64,000 bases of DNA. Source: Flavihumibacter fluminis. Its GTDB lineage: Bacteria > Bacteroidota > Bacteroidia > Chitinophagales > Chitinophagaceae. The translations under genes and the position numbers were made by a program. Location: the NCBI RefSeq assembly GCF_021491375.1, contig NZ_JAKEVY010000003.1:744001-808000 (forward strand), written 5' to 3'. The notes beneath the pieces are model-generated. The model made no database searches. It was not told the origin of the DNA and saw only the letters and a program-made list of their open reading frames with translations. Shown piece after piece: positions 53,470-63,368 of the stretch (position 1 is its first letter; each line of letters opens with the position of its first letter).

Positions 53470-54687
53470 CTACCACGGCTCCACCCTGGCCCGATCGCGA
53501 AGAATATGGAATAACTGGAGGCTCAAAGCATGAAAGAGCATTTTCGCATTAGCATTTCTTTCAATATAATAGGCGGCTTTATCCAATTCCTCTACAATAG
53601 CTTCCTGTTGTGCCAGGTCGGCCATTTTATTAATTCGTAGTATGAAGTCTCGTTCGGCAACAGGAAGATTGGAAGCCCATTCACTGTTTTCACCCAAAAT
53701 CCGGATCCGGATACTCTGTTGCAACAGGTGATTGAAAAAGCGAAGGAACTGCTTTTGCTTTTCTCTTCCCTGTTTGCTTATGTCCTCGATCCATTTAACC
53801 AGGGAGACAGGCCCATTTTTCAAAATGGCATTCAGCCACTCCCGTACCAGTAATTGCCAGTCTTCGCCTGCATGATTCAGTTCGGCAAGCGCTTCGCGAT
53901 AATTTCCTTCTGTGATGGCTGCGATTTGACGCGCCTGTTTTTCATCCACACTTCGTTTCATTATCAATGCATTGGCAACGTCCTGATCCGACAAGGGAGG
54001 AATTCTTACCAGCTGACAACGCGATAGTATGGTAGGCAGGATTAATGCTTCACTTTCCGCAACTAACAGAAAGAGTGTATTCGGTGGGGGCTCTTCAATC
54101 AGTTTTAGCAGTTTGTTGCCTTCCTTGCCCAGCATTTCCGGCATCCACATCACAAGGATCTTATACTTGCTTTCAAAGGTTTTCAGGCTTAGCTTCCGTA
54201 TGATCTCATTACATTCTTCGGAAGTAATATTACCCTGTTTGTTTTCAGCCTGGATGAACTGCAGCCAGTCGTAAAGGCTGCCATAAGGCTGCTCACCGAT
54301 AAAACTTCTCCACTGGGTAATATAATCCGTACTGATGGGCTTGTCGCCACTTTTTTTAGGTATAACCGGATAGGAATAATGGATGTCTGGGTGCACCAGT
54401 GCAGTAGCTTTTGTGCAGGCTGCACAACTACCACAAGCTGCGGATGGAAATACAATCTCTTCGACTGGTTCAGCTTCACCAAATAAGGAGGGACCTTGCG
54501 GAACCGGGTTCAGTGCCAGCTGGACTTTCTCACATACTATATATTGTGCAAAGGCAAGCGCCAGGGGTAATCCGCCAGAACCATCTTTCCCTAATAAAAG
54601 CAAAGCATGGCTCAATCGGTTGGATTGAACCATGTCGCGTAATTGATCTTTTATTTCTTCCTGGCCTACTATATCGTCGAAAAACAT
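53470..54687 (-). CDS. holB: DNA polymerase III subunit delta prime
   Basis: 405 residues of the clamp-loader AAA+ family. The N-terminus is IVGQEEIKDQLRDMVQSNRLSHALLLLG. The P-loop is degenerate (GKDGSGGLP lacks the catalytic Lys), as in other delta-prime subunits. The Zn module has C-x2-C pairs (ACGSCAACTKA). Later motifs are LLKLIEEPPPNTLFLLVAES and ILSRCQLVRIPPL. It loads the sliding clamp within the replisome. Confidence 0.85.
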   Translation of the reverse strand: MFFDDIVGQEEIKDQLRDMVQSNRLSHALLLLGKDGSGGLPLALAFAQYIVCEKVQLALNPVPQGPSLFGEAEPVEEIVFPSAACGSCAACTKATALVHPDIHYSYPVIPKKSGDKPISTDYITQWRSFIGEQPYGSLYDWLQFIQAENKQGNITSEECNEIIRKLSLKTFESKYKILVMWMPEMLGKEGNKLLKLIEEPPPNTLFLLVAESEALILPTILSRCQLVRIPPLSDQDVANALIMKRSVDEKQARQIAAITEGNYREALAELNHAGEDWQLLVREWLNAILKNGPVSLVKWIEDISKQGREKQKQFLRFFNHLLQQSIRIRILGENSEWASNLPVAERDFILRINKMADLAQQEAIVEELDKAAYYIERNANAKMLFHALSLQLFHILRDRARVEPW

Positions 54688-54699
54688 TCGGCGAATATA

Positions 54700-55212
54700 C
54701 TAATTCAGGTACTTGGTAATTGCTTCGTCAGTGGGTTTAACGCCGCTTGGGAATACAGCCAGCAGTTTACCGTTTTCATCAATCAGGAACTTGGTAAAAT
54801 TCCATTTGATTGGTTCTTTTACTCCCATCTTACCCGCTTCTTCGGTGAGGTATTTAAACAGGGGATGGATATCGGATCCTTTCACACTTACTTTTTCGGC
54901 CATCGGAAAACTTACCCCAAAGTTTTTCTTACAAAAACTGGCGATCTCTTCATTGGAGCCGGGTTCCTGTCCACCGAAATTGTTGGCTGGAAAACCTACC
55001 ACCGTTACTTTTGAACCGTATTTTTCATACAGCTCCTGGAGGTCAGCATATTGCTTGGTATAACCACATTTGGAGGCTGTGTTCACGATCAGCATTTTTT
55101 TGCCTTTGAACTGGGCCATATCCATAGGTTTACCATCAAGTGTCTTTAGTTTAAAATCGTAAATACCTGTAGTAGCTATCAGCAACATAGATATTATTAA
55201 TGTTTTGAGCAT
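54700..55212 (-). CDS. Glutathione peroxidase family protein
   Basis: 170 residues with an N-terminal signal-like helix (MLKTLIISMLLIATTG). The catalytic Cys is in VNTASKCGYTKQ (Cys49), with FPANNFGGQEPGSN and KWNFTKFLID giving the Gln and Trp of the active site. It uses Cys rather than selenocysteine, so it probably takes thioredoxin as reductant. Its stop is 12 nt before the delta-prime ATG. Exported forms protect the periplasm from peroxides. Confidence 0.9.
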   Translation of the reverse strand: MLKTLIISMLLIATTGIYDFKLKTLDGKPMDMAQFKGKKMLIVNTASKCGYTKQYADLQELYEKYGSKVTVVGFPANNFGGQEPGSNEEIASFCKKNFGVSFPMAEKVSVKGSDIHPLFKYLTEEAGKMGVKEPIKWNFTKFLIDENGKLLAVFPSGVKPTDEAITKYLN

Positions 55213-55250
55213 AAGAATACATTTATCAGTTATCTAACAAATATCCGTCA

Positions 55251-56645
55251 TTATTGTTTTTCATAAGCGCCCAGGTCGGGCATCCCGACAGGTCTTTTTT
55301 TTCCATCCAGGTCAAGTGTTGTGCCGGTAATGATTCCACGATCGATAGCAGGAGACATATCTTTCAGCCGGAAATTATAGGTGCCTGATCCAGGTTCCAG
55401 CAATTCAAATTGCGGATCAAGATTGGTTTCGGTATCAGCTACTTCGATATGCTGCACGGGCTGGCTCATTTTCCAGATACCAGTTTCAAACCGGACCAGG
55501 TATGGCTGCGTACCTTCCCGAAGGGCTACCATTTCATTTTCGACAGTACCACCTCCACTCCATATTATACTGTTGCGGAAGAATGCCTCCAGTGCAGCTT
55601 GCACAGGGTTGCCATTCACCAGAACAGAGTTGCTGATTAATACCACCGGATCTTTGTGTACAATAAGGTTATTGGAATAAGCAGCAAGCGTGGCATGATT
55701 AAAATTATATTTTCCGCCGCCGCCGATCTGCAGGTTCTTGCCACAATTACTGATCAGCAGGTTATTGGCCCGAACTGAACTGTTGATGCAAAGCAGTCCG
55801 GCATCAAATGCATTGTCAATGATGACCTGGTCCATTTCCAATTTGTATTCACCAACTGTTTCCCTTCCTTCCAAAACAACAGCCTGGTAGGCATTCCGGA
55901 TATTCGTGTATGCAAAACGGTTAGTATGGCTGGTATTGGTAAAATAAATCCCTGGCCAGGAAGCGGGGAAACCAGCATAGGGCTGGTCTAACCGATCACC
56001 TGTGAATACTACCCGATCTGTTTGAGCGGTATCGCCTGCTGCCTGCAAGCTTCCCTTTACGAGGATAGGAGCATCTGCATGCACATAGATCCGGGTGCCT
56101 TTGGAAATGGAAAGTGTGGTGTTTTCTTCAATGGTGAAAGGACCAATTAAAACATAGGGTAATGAATTGTCCCAACTGGTATTGCTGCTGATGATTCCAT
56201 TCCGGATATAACGTGCATTTTGTCCGTATGCATCCAGCTGGATCCACTTTTCCTGTCCGTTCCATTGAATGGAAATACTATCCCGGACCAGGAAAGGAAG
56301 TGTTTCACTATTGGCGGGAATCTGAAGGTTTACGAAAACATGTGCACTGTCGCCGGCGGCTATTTCCACAGCTTCCACCAATGGCCCTGGTTCACCATTC
56401 ACATTCATTCTGAATACTCCTGTGTTTGAACCTGCAAGGCGAATGGAACTGATGCGGATGCGTTGATCATTATTATTAATGATCCGAAAAGATTGGGTTA
56501 TTGAACCTGCTGTTGTGAATACAGTATCGAAGTGAAGACTATCTGCACTGAGACCTAAAGGAGCATCCGAACTGGTTAGCAAGCTGTCTTTGCTACAGGA
56601 TATGATAAGCATACTGAAAATAAACAACCACAGAAATCGCCCCAT
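55251..56645 (-). CDS. Lipoprotein with right-handed beta-helix region
   Basis: 464 residues with lipobox LIISC (about 13-17). An Ig-like/DUF1573-like domain (about 25-140: FDTVFTTAGSITQSFRIINNN) is followed by repeated short beta segments typical of a parallel beta-helix (about 150-400) and a C-terminal LGAYEKQ motif common to such proteins. It is anchored in the outer or inner membrane. Role is unknown. Confidence 0.75.
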   Translation of the reverse strand: MGRFLWLFIFSMLIISCSKDSLLTSSDAPLGLSADSLHFDTVFTTAGSITQSFRIINNNDQRIRISSIRLAGSNTGVFRMNVNGEPGPLVEAVEIAAGDSAHVFVNLQIPANSETLPFLVRDSISIQWNGQEKWIQLDAYGQNARYIRNGIISSNTSWDNSLPYVLIGPFTIEENTTLSISKGTRIYVHADAPILVKGSLQAAGDTAQTDRVVFTGDRLDQPYAGFPASWPGIYFTNTSHTNRFAYTNIRNAYQAVVLEGRETVGEYKLEMDQVIIDNAFDAGLLCINSSVRANNLLISNCGKNLQIGGGGKYNFNHATLAAYSNNLIVHKDPVVLISNSVLVNGNPVQAALEAFFRNSIIWSGGGTVENEMVALREGTQPYLVRFETGIWKMSQPVQHIEVADTETNLDPQFELLEPGSGTYNFRLKDMSPAIDRGIITGTTLDLDGKKRPVGMPDLGAYEKQ

Positions 56646-56684
56646 ACCATCAAAAATAAGGCAGGCAGCAGGAAATGGGAAATT

Positions 56685-57383
56685 TTAATGGGGTAGGGTA
56701 TAAGCAAAACAGAGCAGGCTTAGTCGGGTACCGGGCACCTGAAGTATTTTTTCACCCATGGCCTCCAGGGTGGCACCGGTTGTGATGACATCATCAATTA
56801 ATAATACGTGTTTCTGTTCGATGGCAGTAGGTTTACTGACGCGGAAAACTTCCCGCATATTTTGCCAGCGTTCGGATCGGTGCTGTGTTGTTTGGGAACG
56901 GGTTGGGGTAATTCTTTCCAGGCAATCGGAATATAAGGGAAGGCCGGTTTGCTGTTGAATGCCGATTGCCAGCAGTTCAGCCTGGTTATATCCTCTTGTT
57001 GCTTTTCTTTTGGGATGAAGTGGCATCGGCAGGAGGCAGTCTATTTTTGAAAACCAGTCTGCAGATTGAAGGTGAAAGCCCATCCATGCGCCCAATTGAA
57101 GTCCTAACTCTTTTCTGTAAGCATATTTTAGCTGGTGTAAAATTTCTTGTACGATGCTTTTGTGTGTGAAATAGGTGGTAGCAGCAGCATGTTCAAGTGA
57201 AAGCCTGCCATAAAAAATCTTTTCTACCTCATTGGCTGGCAACTGAGTAAATCCGGTTACGGGTAGTTCAAAAAGGCAGGAACTGCAAATGCCAGCATTC
57301 TCCGGTAATTGATTGGTACCGCAAGCAGCACAGATGTGTGGAAAGAAAACAGATTGGATGGCATGCAGTAATGGCGAGTTCAT
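56685..57383 (-). CDS. comF: ComF family phosphoribosyltransferase-like protein
   Basis: 232 residues. The N-terminal zinc-finger-like CAACGT...CSSC (about 18-37) is followed by a type I PRTase fold with KRATRGYNQAELLA and the PRPP loop LLIDDVITTGATLEA (about 193-207). ComF proteins take part in DNA uptake for transformation in many bacteria. It stands between radA and the beta-helix lipoprotein on the same strand. Confidence 0.88.
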   Translation of the reverse strand: MNSPLLHAIQSVFFPHICAACGTNQLPENAGICSSCLFELPVTGFTQLPANEVEKIFYGRLSLEHAAATTYFTHKSIVQEILHQLKYAYRKELGLQLGAWMGFHLQSADWFSKIDCLLPMPLHPKRKATRGYNQAELLAIGIQQQTGLPLYSDCLERITPTRSQTTQHRSERWQNMREVFRVSKPTAIEQKHVLLIDDVITTGATLEAMGEKILQVPGTRLSLLCFAYTLPH

Positions 57384-57441
57384 TCGCCAAGCTACAAAGG
57401 TGGGCTCTCGGTTGCAAGCGTGTTTTCACCGGATTGTTACA

Positions 57442-58809
57442 TCACCCAAATAACAACTGATAAACATCTTCTACTCTTGCCAGCGGTACTATTTCTATAT
57501 TACCAGTATGGGTGATGTTTCCTTTTTGTCCAAATCGGGAGATGAGTATTTTCTCTAGTCCGAGTTTTTCCGCTTCAGAAATTCGTTGTTCTACTCGATG
57601 TACGGAACGAATTTCTCCACTGAGTCCAACTTCTCCGGCAAAACAGGTGGTTGATGGAATCGGGATATCGGTAAAGGAACTGAGCAGCGCACATAATACC
57701 GCCAGGTCGATAGCCGGGTCCTCTACTTTTAATCCGCCGGCAATGTTCAGAAATACATCTTTGGTGCCGAATTGAAAGCCGCCTCTTTTTTCCAATACGG
57801 CTAATAAAAGCTGTAAACGTCGCGAGTCAAATCCTGAAACAGTACGTTGGGGCGTGCCATAAACGGATGGTGTAACCAATGCCTGCACTTCAATCAGGAA
57901 GGGACGCATTCCCTCAATAGCGGCTGCGATGGCGATGCCGCTGAGTTGTTCACCAGTATGGGATAACAGAATATCACTTGGATTGAGTACTGGTTTCATA
58001 CCGGCAGAGCTCATTTCATAAATGCCTAATTCGGAAGTGCTTCCAAAACGGTTTTTCTGAGTGCGAAGAATCCGGTAGGCATAGTGGCGGTCGCCTTCAA
58101 ATTGTAACACAGAGTCTACCATGTGTTCCAGGATTTTTGGTCCGGCTATTGCACCGTCTTTCGTAATATGCCCGATCAGGAATACCGGTGTATTGGATTC
58201 TTTTGCATACCGTTGCCATTCTGCTGCTGTTTCTCTTATTTGAGAAACACTGCCAGGAGAAGATTCAATGGTAGGGGTATATAAGGTCTGAATGGAATCG
58301 ATGATAACCAGGTCGGGCTGGAGTTGTTTTATCTCCTGAAAAATTTGCTGGGTATTCGTTGCCGTTAGTAAATAGAAGTTTTCACTTTCGTAGGGAAGTC
58401 TTGCTGCCCGAAGTCTTACCTGTTGTTCGCTTTCTTCTCCACTTACATATAAAACTTTCACCTGGTTGAGTTGCAATCCTAATTGTAAGAAGAGTGTTGA
58501 TTTGCCGATTCCCGGTTCACCTGCAACAAGAATAATGCTTCCATTTACAATTCCTCCTCCGAGTACACGATTCAATTCGGTATCGGGTGTTACCAATCTT
58601 GCTTCTTTGGTTACCGGAACATCCTGTAATCTTGTAACAACTGCTTTATATGCTGAACCTTGTTGCCATGGATTGGAAGGTGCTGATTCTTTTTGTTTGA
58701 TTTCTTCAACGAAGCTGTTCCATTGTTGACAAGCGGGACATTTACCTAACCATTTGGGACTTTCATATCCACATTGCTGACAGAAGAATGCTGATTTGGT
58801 TTTGGCCAT
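57442..58809 (-). CDS. radA: DNA repair protein RadA
   Basis: 455 residues from ATG 58809, which places the Zn finger (Cys10, 13, 24, 27) at the N-terminus as in all RadA. The P-loop is AGEPGIGKSTL (about 96-106), then the RadA-specific KNRFGS motif and a C-terminal Lon-protease-like domain with GEIRSVHRVEQRISEAEKLG. RadA drives branch migration in recombination. The longer frame to 58956 lies in a structured leader. Confidence 0.93.
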   Translation of the reverse strand: MAKTKSAFFCQQCGYESPKWLGKCPACQQWNSFVEEIKQKESAPSNPWQQGSAYKAVVTRLQDVPVTKEARLVTPDTELNRVLGGGIVNGSIILVAGEPGIGKSTLFLQLGLQLNQVKVLYVSGEESEQQVRLRAARLPYESENFYLLTATNTQQIFQEIKQLQPDLVIIDSIQTLYTPTIESSPGSVSQIRETAAEWQRYAKESNTPVFLIGHITKDGAIAGPKILEHMVDSVLQFEGDRHYAYRILRTQKNRFGSTSELGIYEMSSAGMKPVLNPSDILLSHTGEQLSGIAIAAAIEGMRPFLIEVQALVTPSVYGTPQRTVSGFDSRRLQLLLAVLEKRGGFQFGTKDVFLNIAGGLKVEDPAIDLAVLCALLSSFTDIPIPSTTCFAGEVGLSGEIRSVHRVEQRISEAEKLGLEKILISRFGQKGNITHTGNIEIVPLARVEDVYQLLFG

Positions 58810-58880
58810 GATGAAGGTGAAATGTGAGACGTGAGAAGTGAGACGAAATATGTTTTTGAATGCAAACTTAGATGAAAGTA

Positions 58881-58908
58881 AAAAGGCCAGCATTGCTGCT
58901 GACCCTTT
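58881..58908 (-). terminator. Strong hairpin with T-tract upstream of radA
   Basis: On the minus strand AAAGGGTCAGCA-GCAA-TGCTGGCCTTTT forms a 12-bp stem with two G-U pairs and a GNRA-type loop, then T5. No minus-strand gene precedes it within the window, so it ends either a small RNA or a radA leader (attenuator). Confidence 0.6.
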
Positions 58909-59010
58909 ACTTACTAACCCATTAAATTCTTGCACTAAATTACGAATAAGGGGCACATTTCAAAATAAATTTTTGCCCCTGTGAATAACTTTTGCAGGTT
59001 GGGGGCGGGG
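58885..59010 (-). ncRNA. Candidate small RNA or radA leader
   Basis: The 428-nt stretch 58810-59237 holds no convincing gene. On the minus strand it contains a hairpin GGGGCA-N18-TGCCCC (around 58950-58980), a promoter-like TTTTG-N18-TAATTTAG pair ending near 58935, and then the strong terminator at 58881-58908. The rest of the stretch (59011-59237) is leader or promoter DNA for the Zn peptidase gene with no feature I can name. Confidence 0.25.
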
Positions 59011-59237
59011 TGGGCGAGACCTTTAAGGTGGTATTTAAATCGTTGATAATAAATAAATTATGTTTACATATTAAAAATGACGAAAACCTCTCATAGGTAA
59101 TATTGTCAGGTTGAATTCGGGTGATTTTACCCGGGTGACAAAACGGCGGAAGTCCCGCGTAAAAAAGGCTGATTTGGAGGAAATTAGTTAAATTGGAAAG
59201 TGGTTTGATAATAGAATTGTTGCTTAAAAATTGACTT

Positions 59238-59924
59238 ATGACACCTTCCATTATGTTCGTTTCGTTGTTGTTTGTGGGCATCAGTTTGCTGGTTTCCTAC
59301 ATGCTGAAGAGTAAGATCCGGAAGTATTCGGAAACACCGATGCGTTCAGGGCTATCCGGACAGGAGATCGCGCAGCGTATGTTAAAAGAAAATGGTATAT
59401 ATGACGTGCAGGTAACCATGGCTCAGGGTTTTCTGAGCGACCATTATAATCCATTAACTAAAACGGTTGCTTTAAGTCCGGATATCTACCAGGGTCGGAA
59501 CGTGGCAGCTGCTGCAGTGGCTGCACATGAATGTGGCCATGCCATCCAGCATGCAACAGCGTATCCCTGGTTAACCATGAGATCCAAGCTGGTACCGGTT
59601 GTTCAAATGAGTTCCATGCTGGTACAGTGGGTACTATTGGCGGGTATTATGCTAATTAATACCTTCCCCAGCCTTTTGCTTGGCGGTATTATACTTTTTG
59701 GTCTTACTACTTTGTTTTCTTTAATCACCTTGCCAGTAGAGTTTGACGCCAGCAAAAGGGCCCTTGCCTGGCTGGAGCAGACCAATATCACTACTGCTCA
59801 GGAGCAGCCACAGGCAAAGGATGCGCTGAAATGGGCGGCCATGACCTATGTTGTTGCGGCGATAGCCTCATTGGTAACATTGATCCAATACATCTTTATA
59901 TATATGGGAAGAAGCAGAGAATAA
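59238..59924 (+). CDS. Membrane zinc metallopeptidase (Zn_peptidase_2-like)
   Basis: 228 residues. It has an N-terminal helix (about 5-23), a catalytic domain with AAHECGHAIQH (HExxH variant, 96-105), and three C-terminal helices (about 125-165 and 200-222). The PVEFDASKRALAWL segment supplies the third ligand region. This YugP-like family has no defined substrate. It ends at a strong terminator. Confidence 0.88.
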   Translation: MTPSIMFVSLLFVGISLLVSYMLKSKIRKYSETPMRSGLSGQEIAQRMLKENGIYDVQVTMAQGFLSDHYNPLTKTVALSPDIYQGRNVAAAAVAAHECGHAIQHATAYPWLTMRSKLVPVVQMSSMLVQWVLLAGIMLINTFPSLLLGGIILFGLTTLFSLITLPVEFDASKRALAWLEQTNITTAQEQPQAKDALKWAAMTYVVAAIASLVTLIQYIFIYMGRSRE

Positions 59925-59941
59925 CTGCTTCTTAAAAATGT

Positions 59942-59977
59942 AAAGCCGGTTTGTAAAGTACAAACCGGCTTTTTTTA
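59942..59977 (+). terminator. Strong terminator after the Zn peptidase gene
   Basis: Perfect 14-bp stem AAAGCCGGTTTGTA/TACAAACCGGCTTT with an AAG loop, then a T-tract. Confidence 0.9.
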
Positions 59978-60242
59978 TACATAAACAAATAGTTATAAAA
60001 AATATATAAAGCAAACGGTTAAAAAATCATGTTAATTATTGAATATTGTTATTGAAGATAAATATGTAATTTAAATTAATATAACATATTTTTCTAAACT
60101 TTTTTTACCATAAAAACAGCAGAATTGGAAACTAAACTGTCTAGCTATTAATAATTTGATATTTTTTTAACAAAAAACCCTCAAATTTGTCGGGTTGAAT
60201 TTTTAACCGCCACCTTTTTTGGCAAAACTAACACACGTGAAT
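59978..60242 (+). other. AT-rich leader of the susCD operon
   Basis: 265 nt with no ORF. It is very AT-rich, with runs of A and T and no exact TAnnTTTG box. It probably holds the susC promoter and a long 5' leader. No sigma/anti-sigma or hybrid two-component gene is adjacent within the window. Confidence 0.4.
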
Positions 60243-63200
60243 ATGGCTGCAAGAAAAAAAATGGCCGGATGGCTCTGGAGCCTTGTGCTTCTGTTCGCTG
60301 CACTTACGGTGCAGGCCCAGGACCGGCAAATCACCGGAAAAATTACGGATCGTTCAAATGGTTCTCCCATGGTTGGAGCTACCGTTACAGTTAAGGGAAC
60401 TACAATTTCGACTTCTACAGAAGTTGATGGAACATTCAGACTCTCTGTTCCCGCCAATGCAAAAACTTTAGTAATTACATCCATTGGATTCCAGTCTACT
60501 GAAGTGCCTGTAACTGAAAGAGTGGATGTTAGCATGGTAACGGGAAATGATGCCCTAAGTGAAGTGGTTGTTGTCGGGTATGGTTCACAGGTTCAGCGTG
60601 AACTAACCGGTAACATTGCACGGGTTAAATCAAAGGACATTGAGAACCTTCCCTTACCAACCGTTGACCAAGCTTTACAAGGTAAAGCCGCGGGGGTATT
60701 CGTAAATGCCCAATCCGGAAAGCTTGGTCAGGCCGTTACAGTCAGGGTTAGGGGCAACTCCTCAATTAGTGCGAGTAGTCAACCACTATATGTATTGGAT
60801 GGCGTGCCCATTACAACCGATGATCAGAGTTCATATGGTGGTAATATGAACCCCCTAATTGATCTTAACCCTAATGATATTGAGTCAATCGATGTACTTA
60901 AAGATGCTGCAGCGGGTGCTATTTATGGTTCACGAGCTGCTAATGGGGTGGTTTTGATCACTACTAAAAAAGGCAAGACTGGTAAAACTAATATTTCTGC
61001 AAATTTTCAAACAGGATTTTCAGAAGCCACTCGAAGAGTGGATTTCATGAATGCAAAAGAATATTCTGAACAACTATTGAAAGCAGCTGGATATACAGAT
61101 AACTTCGACGGACTCGACCCATCTGACCCTACCAGTACTACAAGTTATGTTCTTGATTTCCTCGACTTTTTTAGCTTTGGAGAGTGGTCGCCAACATCCA
61201 CTGCGAACTATGATTGGCAGGATAAGGCGTTCCAGCGTGGCAATTATAACCAGGCTGATATCCAATTGTCTGGAGGTAATGATAAAACACGTTTCTACAG
61301 TTCATTACAATATCTGGATCAAATTGGAACAATAGTAGGTAATGATCTGAAGAGATTGTCTGGTAGAATTACACTTGACCATAAGGCTAATAATTGGTTG
61401 AATGTCGGATTTACCAGTAGTTTGGCAAGAACTACAACAAGACGTCTGCCGGATGACAACGCCTTTTCAAACCCTTTACAGGCATCAGCATTGCCCAACA
61501 TCACACCATTTACTGATCCGGAAACCGGTTTGATGACTGGAACTCCTCCAGGTGAAGTAAACACTCCTCTTTATTACAATCCATTCCTTACAGTTAAATA
61601 TGGCAGATTCACACAGCAGAGTTATCGTAATTTTAGTAATGCATATGCTGCTGCAACTATTCTGCCGGGATTAACCTTTAAAACAGAATTTGGATTGGAC
61701 CTGTTATCGCAAGAAGAAGAAAGTTATTTCCAGTCACAAACAGTGCGTAACCAAACAAGAGCTGGAAATGGCTTAGGCTCTTATTCTACAGCGTTTGTAT
61801 TTAATTACAACTCAAACAATTATTTTACTTATCTGAAAAATTTCGGGAAACATTCCATTGAAGGAACGCTTGGAATGCAGTACCAGAAGTCGTTATCTAA
61901 ATATAGTTTTACAGAAGGTTTGCAATTCCCATCTGATTCCTACCAGAAAATTATCAGTGCTGCAACTAAATCAGATGGAAGTTCATCTGAGACAGAGTTT
62001 GCTTTCCTTTCTTATTTTGGACGTGTAAACTATAAGTTTGACGACAAATATCTCTTATCGCTCAGTCTGCGTAGAGATGCTTCATCCCGTTTCGGTAGAA
62101 ATTCACGCTACGGATATTTCCCAGCTGCTTCAGTTGGCTGGATCATTTCGGATGAGAAGTTTTTCAATAAAAGCGACTTTTTATCTTTCCTGAAGTTAAA
62201 AGCCAGCTATGGTGTTGTGGGTAATGCTGAAATCGGAAACTTCCCTCAACTTGGCCTGTTTACCGGGGATGCCGGATATGCAGGAAGTGGTGGTCAGCGT
62301 CCTTCCCAAATTCCTAACCCGGATCTGAAATGGGAAACTACCGCACAGTTTGATGTAGGTATTAATTATGGATTTTTCAATAACAGAATCACCGGTGAAA
62401 TTGATTACTATATTAAAAAGACCTCCGATTTGTTGCTGAATGTAAACGTACCAGCAACAACAGGATTTAACACACAAGTTCGAAATGTTGGTAGTCTTGA
62501 AAATAAGGGCGTTGAGTTTGTATTGAATACAGAAAACCTGGTTGGTAAATTCAGATGGTCAACCAATATTAACCTTGCATATAATCGTGGCCGTGTTACT
62601 GATATTGATGGTCAGATTATTGAAGGTGGTATCAGCAGTATGAACCGCGTTATGGAAGGCCAACCAATTGGTGTTTTTTACACAGTTGAATATGCTGGTG
62701 TAGATCCGCAGAATGGTGATGCACTTTTCTATAGAAATACAAACAATAACGGACAGTTAGACAAGACAACCGTTAATGCCAGTGGTTACAATCAGGCGCA
62801 ACGTATAGTTACAGGCGATCCGAATCCGGATTGGATTTTCGGAATTACCAATAACTTCTCCTATAAAGGATTTGATCTTTCAGTTTTCTTTAATGGCGTT
62901 TTTGGAAACCAGATCAATATTTATGGTATGGGTCGGTATTCCTCTGCTAACTTCCGCTTCGAAGACAACCAGACAAGGGATCAACTTGCTGCCTGGACCA
63001 CACCAGGCCAGGTTACCAATGTTCCACAAGCAAGATTGTTCTTCAACAATGGTGCACAGGTTAGTAGCCGTTACATCGTTGATGGTTCCTTCATGCGCTT
63101 ACGTAATATAACCTTAGGATACAACCTGCCAAAAGCTATAACATCAAAAATTAAACTGGACAGAGTGCGATTGTATGTTAGTGGTCAGAACCTGTTAACA

Positions 63201-63332
63201 TTTACTAATTATCCATATTGGGATCCGGAAGTTAATGCTGATTCATTTGATTCCAATATTGCTAAAGGAAATGACTTCTACACACCACCACAGCCAAAAA
63301 CTGTTTTATTTGGTCTGAACATCGGTCTGTAA
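60243..63332 (+). CDS. SusC/RagA family TonB-linked outer-membrane receptor
   Basis: 1029 residues from ATG 60243 (the TTG at 60219 is less likely). A signal peptide (about 1-28) is followed by a carboxypeptidase-D-like plug extension (about 30-105, ITGKITDRSNGSPMVGATVTV) and the TonB plug with LSEVVVVGYGSQVQRELTGN and ALQGKAAGVFV. The rest is a 22-strand beta-barrel. It imports glycans or other nutrients with the SusD partner that follows 36 nt later. The substrate cannot be told from sequence. Confidence 0.93.
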   Translation: MAARKKMAGWLWSLVLLFAALTVQAQDRQITGKITDRSNGSPMVGATVTVKGTTISTSTEVDGTFRLSVPANAKTLVITSIGFQSTEVPVTERVDVSMVTGNDALSEVVVVGYGSQVQRELTGNIARVKSKDIENLPLPTVDQALQGKAAGVFVNAQSGKLGQAVTVRVRGNSSISASSQPLYVLDGVPITTDDQSSYGGNMNPLIDLNPNDIESIDVLKDAAAGAIYGSRAANGVVLITTKKGKTGKTNISANFQTGFSEATRRVDFMNAKEYSEQLLKAAGYTDNFDGLDPSDPTSTTSYVLDFLDFFSFGEWSPTSTANYDWQDKAFQRGNYNQADIQLSGGNDKTRFYSSLQYLDQIGTIVGNDLKRLSGRITLDHKANNWLNVGFTSSLARTTTRRLPDDNAFSNPLQASALPNITPFTDPETGLMTGTPPGEVNTPLYYNPFLTVKYGRFTQQSYRNFSNAYAAATILPGLTFKTEFGLDLLSQEEESYFQSQTVRNQTRAGNGLGSYSTAFVFNYNSNNYFTYLKNFGKHSIEGTLGMQYQKSLSKYSFTEGLQFPSDSYQKIISAATKSDGSSSETEFAFLSYFGRVNYKFDDKYLLSLSLRRDASSRFGRNSRYGYFPAASVGWIISDEKFFNKSDFLSFLKLKASYGVVGNAEIGNFPQLGLFTGDAGYAGSGGQRPSQIPNPDLKWETTAQFDVGINYGFFNNRITGEIDYYIKKTSDLLLNVNVPATTGFNTQVRNVGSLENKGVEFVLNTENLVGKFRWSTNINLAYNRGRVTDIDGQIIEGGISSMNRVMEGQPIGVFYTVEYAGVDPQNGDALFYRNTNNNGQLDKTTVNASGYNQAQRIVTGDPNPDWIFGITNNFSYKGFDLSVFFNGVFGNQINIYGMGRYSSANFRFEDNQTRDQLAAWTTPGQVTNVPQARLFFNNGAQVSSRYIVDGSFMRLRNITLGYNLPKAITSKIKLDRVRLYVSGQNLLTFTNYPYWDPEVNADSFDSNIAKGNDFYTPPQPKTVLFGLNIGL

Positions 63333-63368
63333 TTGAAGTGTTTGATTGTTTATTTTAATATTTAAATT

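Noticed and set aside
53470-54687. Degenerate P-loop in delta prime as a broken gene
   Set aside because: Loss of the Walker A lysine is normal for delta-prime subunits; the rest of the gene is intact.
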